The notes under the pieces: generated by a model
What the model was told of the DNA's origin: nothing
What the model saw: the letters and a program-made list of their open reading frames with translations, nothing else
Databases searched by the model: none
NCBI GenBank assembly: GCA_030630905.1
Contig: DAOVMB010000133.1
Span: 1-6,791 of the forward strand
Direction of reading: 5' to 3'
DNA length: 6,791 nucleotides
Origin: Sedimentisphaerales bacterium
Lineage (GTDB): Bacteria; Planctomycetota; Phycisphaerae; Sedimentisphaerales; Anaerobacaceae
Position numbers and translations under genes: made by a program
Part shown: positions 1 through 3,892 of the stretch, piece after piece
Numbering within the stretch: the stretch's first letter is position 1
Layout: every line of letters begins with the position of its first letter

Positions 1-1208
1 CCGGAGACGGAAAAACCATTGAGCCGGAGGCGCTCGACAGGCTGGATTTCTTCATCGACCAGTTGGCCCGTCACGGCATATGCGTTAATCTTAACCTGCA
101 CGTCGGCAGATCGCACAGCCAATATTTGGGGTTGCCTGAGACAAATCGACAGTATGATAAGATTTCGAACATCTTCACACCGGCCCTGATAGATGCTCAG
201 AAGAAATTTGCCCGCGAGCTGCTGGATCGCGTCAATCCATACCGTAAGGTCCGCTACGCCGACGATCCTGCGGTGGCGTTTGTCGAGATAACCAATGAGA
301 ACAGCTTCTTCATGTGGTCCAGCGAAGAAACGCTGCGAACGCTGCCCCCATACTATGCAGATATTCTACAGAGGAAGTTTAATGCCTGGCTCAAGCAGCA
401 GTACGGTTCGGATGAGAAACTGCGAGAGGCCTGGTCCGGCGGTGCGCAACCGCTCGGCAAGAACCTCCTGACTGATGTAAATTTGAAGAGTGGAAATGTT
501 CTGCGCGGCTGGCAACTTGAGCAACATTCAGGTTGTAAAGCTGTGCTTCGACGCCAACGATATCTATCTCAAGATGCGCTGCGTATAGATATCGATAAGT
601 CCGACGAAACGGAATGGCACCTACAATTCAAGCAAGGTGATCTTTCGATTGAAGCAGGGGAGTATTATACGGTGACGTTTGAGGCCGCCGCCGAAAAGCC
701 GAGAAAGTTGAGTTGTGGCGTAAGCCAGGCGCATGAGCCGTGGCAGAATCTTGGTTTGTCACGGCGGGTAGACTTGACACAGAAGTGGCAGACATTTCGT
801 TTCGGCTTTGTCGCCAAAGCGGACGACCATAACGCACGTGTGAGCTTTAGTTTCGGAGGTAACGACGTTCCTTTCTACCTTGCGAACATAAAACTTCATC
901 CCGGCGGCAGAGTAGGGCTGGGCAAAGGCGAATCCGTCAAGAATGCCAGTGTGACGGTTTACGCCGACAACGAAAGCCCTCAGCGGACTATCGATCGGAT
1001 GCGTTTTTTGGCTCAGACGGAAAAGGCGTACTTCGACGAAATGCGCAACTTCATAAAGAACGACCTTGGTTGCAAGGCGCTCGTAACCGGCACCATTGTA
1101 TTTGGTCCGCTGGGATTGTACGCACAAAGCGACATGGATTTCATCGATGCTCATGCTTACTGGCAACATCCTCGGTTTCCCGGCAGGCCCTGGGATAGCG
1201 GCAACTAG
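1..1208 (+). CDS. Upstream fragment of the GH-A-type enzyme, up to the amber codon
   Basis: This part has no start in the window: the frame is already open at position 3 (GDGKTIEPEALDRLDFFIDQLARHG), which reads as the barrel helix and strand before the HGICVNLNLHV strand. A TTG at 63 could be called as a start, but it falls inside this conserved stretch and has no ribosome binding site, so it is not the real one. The fragment contains the predicted acid/base Glu (ITNEN) and the whole binding-module insert, and returns to the barrel at about 950-1205 (TIDRMRFLAQTEKAYFDEM, then FIDAHAYWQHP). On its own it lacks the nucleophile half of the barrel and would not be expected to fold into an active enzyme. 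Confidence 0.7.
   Translation, partial: GDGKTIEPEALDRLDFFIDQLARHGICVNLNLHVGRSHSQYLGLPETNRQYDKISNIFTPALIDAQKKFARELLDRVNPYRKVRYADDPAVAFVEITNENSFFMWSSEETLRTLPPYYADILQRKFNAWLKQQYGSDEKLREAWSGGAQPLGKNLLTDVNLKSGNVLRGWQLEQHSGCKAVLRRQRYLSQDALRIDIDKSDETEWHLQFKQGDLSIEAGEYYTVTFEAAAEKPRKLSCGVSQAHEPWQNLGLSRRVDLTQKWQTFRFGFVAKADDHNARVSFSFGGNDVPFYLANIKLHPGGRVGLGKGESVKNASVTVYADNESPQRTIDRMRFLAQTEKAYFDEMRNFIKNDLGCKALVTGTIVFGPLGLYAQSDMDFIDAHAYWQHPRFPGRPWDSGN
456..908 (+). other. CBM4_9-like carbohydrate-binding beta-sandwich inserted in the barrel
   Basis: About 150 codons, beginning near KNLLTDVNLKSGNV and ending near FYLANIKLHPGG, have the pattern of a CBM4/9-type jelly roll. They show a Trp-containing first strand (RGWQLEQ), an ALRIDI strand, WHLQFKQGDLSIEAGEYYTV (the typical 'G-x-x-Y-x-V' turn), a TQKWQTFRFGFVA strand and a closing strand. 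These resemble pfam02018-type domains in order and spacing. The domain lies between the two catalytic Glu positions, so it is an insertion in the barrel and not an end-on appendage. Ligand specificity cannot be read from the sequence. Confidence 0.6.
1206..1208 (+). other. In-frame amber (TAG) codon interrupting the glycoside hydrolase
   Basis: The codons around the stop are GGC AAC TAG CTT ATC AAC CAG. The frame is unchanged on both sides and the downstream protein continues the catalytic domain. A single G-to-A change in a Trp codon (TGG) would give this stop; Gln (CAG) is another one-step source. Trp is favoured because of the surrounding motif (PWDSGN-x-LINQKPM), but this is an inference from the look of the family. 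TAG is also the natural terminator of this gene and of the lyase gene, so a general reassignment of TAG is not supported. Confidence 0.9.
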
Positions 1209-1226
1209 CTTATCAACCAGAAGCCC

Positions 1227-2198
1227 ATGACGGATTATCTCGAACAGGCCACCGTCTTCAATCTGGCTGCGGGGCGTCTCGGCAACAAACCGTTTACGGT
1301 CAGCGAATATAATCATCCAGCCCCCCTTGACTCGCAGGCCGAGTGTGTTCCAATTATCGCTTCCTTTGCCGCCGCCCAGGATTGGGACGGGATATGGCTG
1401 TACACGTATAGTCACAGCTCGGATGAATGGAATCGTGAGCACATGAACAGCTATTTCGATATAGATACGAATCCCGCCAAGTGGGGCTTCATGCGGGCCG
1501 GGACGGCTATCTTTCGCCATGGCGGAATTCAACCGTTGAGTGACATCTCGCTAATTCCGTTGACCGGTTCCGAGGAAATGCTTTCGTTGCTGGTGAATCT
1601 GCATCTCAAACATGATCGTGGCATGTTCGGCGTCCTGACCGAGCGAGCTCAGATTACCCGCTACGAAATGCTAAAAACACAATTCGTTTCGACTCTTGCC
1701 GGCCGGAGTGCTTCGAAAGACTCGGATGGATCTGATCCCAAGTTGAATTGGATCGTCGAACAGGGCAAAGGATTCTACGCTGCGTGGGGATTGTCCGCTT
1801 GGGCTTTTGCCGGCCACGCGGGCCGGTTTGAAGCATCGACTGACGGGCGGATTTCCGTGACATCGCCGAGTTTTGTCGCAATGACGGTTACGGCTCTGGA
1901 TGATGCAGCAGTGAATGAGAGCAGTAAAATCCTTGTAACCGCCTGCGGCCGGTGCGAGAATACCGGCATAATATTCTCTGATGACCGTCGAACAGTCGGC
2001 CGGAACTGGGGTGAGACGCCGGTGCAGATAGAGGCTGTGGAAGCGGTCCTGGTTCTGCCGGATGGAAACTGGAAATGCCAGGCGCTTGGCCCCGATGGAA
2101 TGCCGAGCGGCAATGTGACGGCATACGACAGGTATGGTAAAGGCATTTTGCGACTTTCACCGCAGTATAAGACAATGTGGTATCTTTTGGCACGATAG
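1227..2198 (+). CDS. Downstream fragment of the GH-A-type enzyme: nucleophile half of the barrel and C-terminal beta-sandwich
   Basis: The first ATG after the amber codon is at 1227, preceded by a weak AGAAG (1217-1221), so re-initiation is possible but not convincing. Codons between the stop and this ATG (LINQKP) still fit the family. The fragment holds the predicted nucleophile in VSEYNHPAP, then barrel strand 8 (DWDGIWLYTYSH) and a linker. It ends in a beta-sandwich with strands such as SPSFVAMTVTALD and KILVTACGRCENTGI, an NWGETPVQIEAVEA motif, and a last strand MWYLLAR. Similar C-terminal beta domains follow GH-A barrels in many PVC-group enzymes. Alone it has only part of the barrel and probably no activity. 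It has no signal peptide, so a re-initiated product would stay in the cytoplasm. Confidence 0.6.
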   Translation: MTDYLEQATVFNLAAGRLGNKPFTVSEYNHPAPLDSQAECVPIIASFAAAQDWDGIWLYTYSHSSDEWNREHMNSYFDIDTNPAKWGFMRAGTAIFRHGGIQPLSDISLIPLTGSEEMLSLLVNLHLKHDRGMFGVLTERAQITRYEMLKTQFVSTLAGRSASKDSDGSDPKLNWIVEQGKGFYAAWGLSAWAFAGHAGRFEASTDGRISVTSPSFVAMTVTALDDAAVNESSKILVTACGRCENTGIIFSDDRRTVGRNWGETPVQIEAVEAVLVLPDGNWKCQALGPDGMPSGNVTAYDRYGKGILRLSPQYKTMWYLLAR

Positions 2199-2205
2199 GT
2201 AGTAT

Positions 2206-2215
2206 TGAATATTCA
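2206..2215. repeat. 10-bp perfect palindrome TGAATATTCA between the first two genes
   Basis: TGAATATTCA is its own reverse complement. With one unpaired T on the left, the symmetry extends outward to GTA on one side and TAC on the other (2202-2218). It sits 8 bases past the stop of the glycoside hydrolase and 5 bases before the ribosome binding site of the lyase. It is too short and AT-rich for a rho-independent terminator. It might be a small operator or chance; AT-rich palindromes of this size occur often. Confidence 0.3.
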
Positions 2216-2220
2216 TACAA

Positions 2221-2227
2221 AGAAGGA
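2221..2227 (+). promoter_or_regulatory. Ribosome binding site of the lyase gene (AGAAGGA)
   Basis: AGAAGGA is followed by 8 bases and then the ATG at 2236. This supports that ATG, which also opens directly onto a signal peptide. Confidence 0.75.
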
Positions 2228-2235
2228 TTTTTATA

Positions 2236-3882
2236 ATGAAGATTTCGAGAAGCTGGATTGTGTTGCTGATTTTATTTGCTGGGACAGGGACATTTGCCGG
2301 AGACGAGGACAAGTATCTTTCTACTGTACAGACATTTGCGTATAATGTCCTCAAATACGGCAAAGATACATATGGCCCTAAACATACGCCCTTGTTCGTC
2401 GATGGTCTGAACATCCATACACACGAGCCGGTCAAGTGGAAGAGGGACGGCAAGGTATGGATTCTGTCCAACCTTGCAAGCCAGCAGAACCTTTTCCGTG
2501 TGTTGGATGGATTGACGAGGTTAACGAAGGATGCGAAGTATCGCCGGGCTGCCGAGGAGGCTATTGAGTATGCGTTTGCCAATTTGCGGAGTCCTAATGG
2601 ACTGCTGCATTGGGGCGGCCACATCGCCTACGATGCCCGGGCCGATGCGCTCTGCATGGAACAGTATTCGCACGAGTTGAAATGCCATTATCCGTACTAC
2701 GAACTGATGTGGCAGGTCAATCCCCAAGCGACCCGGCAATTTCTGGAGACGTTCTGGGCGGCACATATCCTGAATTGGTCAAACCTGGAAATGAACCGGC
2801 ACGGCAATCCGAAAAAGCAATTCGGCAATCCGTGGGCAAACGAATATAAAGCAGAGCCGGTCTTTTTCTGGGGCACGGGGCTTTCATTCCTTAATACCGG
2901 TAGCGACTTGTTCTACGCCGGGGCGATGCTGTCGAAAATGTCCGGCCGGGCCGAACCACTGATTTGGAGTAAACGACTGGCGAAGCGATACGTTGAGACC
3001 CGGAATCCCAAAACGGGGATTGGCGGATTCCAGTTCAATCAGAGCAAGACGGCTTGGTGCAACGGGCCAAGCGTCAGGGGGGACCGCGCCCAATATCAGT
3101 ACGGCGACGATTTCAAGGGACATTTCGTCGTCGAAGGGACGCTGTTTCCCTGCTACGGCAGCACACCCTCCGTGAAACCTCAGATTTGCCAGTTTCTAAT
3201 GGGAGAAGCATTGGGCGACAATGGTAAGGAGTTTACCCAATGGGCGCTGGAAGAGCTGACGGCCTGGGGTAAGGTGGCGTATCGAAAAAAGGATAATTCA
3301 TTTATTCCGATGCTTACGGACGGTACAAGCATGGAAGGATATGTATGTAAAAAGAACGGCTACTTTGGGCCAAAGGGTAGGATCCTGAAGGCTGGGCGGG
3401 CAGGACCGATGGATTTCTGGACGTACGCTCTGGCATATCGAACAACGGGCGATGCGTTCATGTGGGATATGGCGCGCAGCATCGCGCTCGGGAACAATCT
3501 CGGCGACATCGGAGTTGCGGCGGGGACCGAGCCGAACCTGCCGGGCCATACGGGTTCTTCGGATGTGGCCGCTCTTCTCGGATTGCTTGAACTCTACAAG
3601 AAAATAGGAAAGACCGCCTATCTGGACCTGGCGAAAAAGATCGGTGATAATATCGTGACGAACTGCTTTCACGAAGGTTTCTTTATGAGAAGTCGAAAAC
3701 ATCTGTACGCTAAGTTTGACGCCTTGGAGCCTCTGGTGTTGTTGCATCTACATTGTACCCTCGAGGGGAAGCTGGCTTCTGTGCCGACGGTTTGGCCGAG
3801 CTCGTCATTTTTTCATTGCCCCTATGATGGTGAAGGTAGAACGTACGACAATAGCGTAATATACAGCCGGAAGACCCGGTAG
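2236..3882 (+). CDS. Secreted polysaccharide lyase family 2-like pectate lyase
   Basis: The 548-residue protein starts with a signal peptide: charged MKISRSW, hydrophobic core IVLLILFAG, and likely cleavage after TFA at residue 21. The mature part is helix-rich with repeated hairpin motifs, consistent with an alpha-barrel, and the length is close to that of known PL2 enzymes. In Yersinia PL2A the metal ligands are His109, Glu130 and His172, and Arg171 is the catalytic base. Here WGGH (His129), SHEL (Glu147) and NRHG (Arg188-His189) match, with the Glu-to-Arg distance of 41 residues kept exactly and the His-to-Glu distance shorter by three. The expected reaction is metal-assisted beta-elimination of polygalacturonate, in the periplasm or outside the cell. 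PL2 enzymes such as PelW of Dickeya are related in role. The match rests on remembered active-site positions and on motif style, so another alpha-barrel lyase family remains possible. It lies 37 bp behind the glycoside hydrolase and 10 bp before the next gene, which suggests one operon. Confidence 0.72.
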   Translation: MKISRSWIVLLILFAGTGTFAGDEDKYLSTVQTFAYNVLKYGKDTYGPKHTPLFVDGLNIHTHEPVKWKRDGKVWILSNLASQQNLFRVLDGLTRLTKDAKYRRAAEEAIEYAFANLRSPNGLLHWGGHIAYDARADALCMEQYSHELKCHYPYYELMWQVNPQATRQFLETFWAAHILNWSNLEMNRHGNPKKQFGNPWANEYKAEPVFFWGTGLSFLNTGSDLFYAGAMLSKMSGRAEPLIWSKRLAKRYVETRNPKTGIGGFQFNQSKTAWCNGPSVRGDRAQYQYGDDFKGHFVVEGTLFPCYGSTPSVKPQICQFLMGEALGDNGKEFTQWALEELTAWGKVAYRKKDNSFIPMLTDGTSMEGYVCKKNGYFGPKGRILKAGRAGPMDFWTYALAYRTTGDAFMWDMARSIALGNNLGDIGVAAGTEPNLPGHTGSSDVAALLGLLELYKKIGKTAYLDLAKKIGDNIVTNCFHEGFFMRSRKHLYAKFDALEPLVLLHLHCTLEGKLASVPTVWPSSSFFHCPYDGEGRTYDNSVIYSRKTR

Positions 3883-3886
3883 GAGA
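3881..3886 (+). promoter_or_regulatory. Ribosome binding site AGGAGA overlapping the lyase stop codon
   Basis: The last two bases of the TAG at 3880-3882 are the first two of AGGAGA, and the ATG at 3893 follows at normal spacing. The arrangement implies translational coupling between the lyase and the next gene. A closer ATG at 3888 leads only to a short frame ending in TAG near 3921, so 3893 is the real start. Confidence 0.75.
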
Positions 3887-3892
3887 GATGTC

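Larger units (their letters stand above)
1..2198 (+). pseudogene. Clan GH-A-type glycoside hydrolase with inserted carbohydrate-binding module, 5' partial, interrupted by an in-frame amber codon
   Basis: One reading frame (codons starting at 3, 6, 9 and so on) is open from the left window edge to TAG at 2196-2198, with a single internal stop at 1206-1208. Both sides of that stop belong to one protein: the sequence runs HAYWQHPRFPGRPWDSGN, stop, LINQKPMTDYLEQATVFN, without any frame change. The predicted acid/base Glu sits in ITNEN (codon 297-299) and the predicted nucleophile Glu in VSEYNHP (codon 1305-1307), the usual pair of strand-4 and strand-7 glutamates in clan GH-A. The order is barrel N-half, CBM4_9-like insert, barrel C-half, then a C-terminal beta-sandwich. 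The true start and any signal peptide are upstream of the window. The family within GH-A (GH5-, GH42- or GH50-like) cannot be settled by eye. The gene may be a recent pseudogene, a sequencing error or a read-through gene; the lack of any other damage favours a very recent change or an error. Confidence 0.8.

Noticed and set aside
63..65. TTG as the start of the glycoside hydrolase
   Set aside because: The frame is open upstream with good family-like sequence to the window edge, and there is no ribosome binding site before the TTG. The gene begins outside the window.
1206..1208. Genome-wide reassignment of TAG to an amino acid
   Set aside because: TAG also ends the glycoside hydrolase at 2196-2198 and the lyase at 3880-3882, each right at the natural protein end and ahead of a ribosome binding site. 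Local read-through remains possible; general reassignment is not supported.
759..1532. A 257-codon open frame on the - strand that crosses the amber codon
   Set aside because: It lies antisense to a clearly conserved glycoside hydrolase, its translation has no recognisable motif, and no ribosome binding site precedes it. It is a shadow of the + strand codon pattern.
2199..2235. A rho-independent terminator between the first and second genes
   Set aside because: The only palindrome is 10 bp, AT-rich and without a loop, and no run of T follows it directly. The arrangement fits continuous transcription better.
2232..2237. TATAAT matching the -10 promoter consensus just before the lyase start
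   Set aside because: It overlaps the ATG itself, so transcription would begin inside the coding region. The nearest -35-like TTGAAT (2205-2210) is 21 bases away, too far. The bases are better explained as spacer plus start codon.
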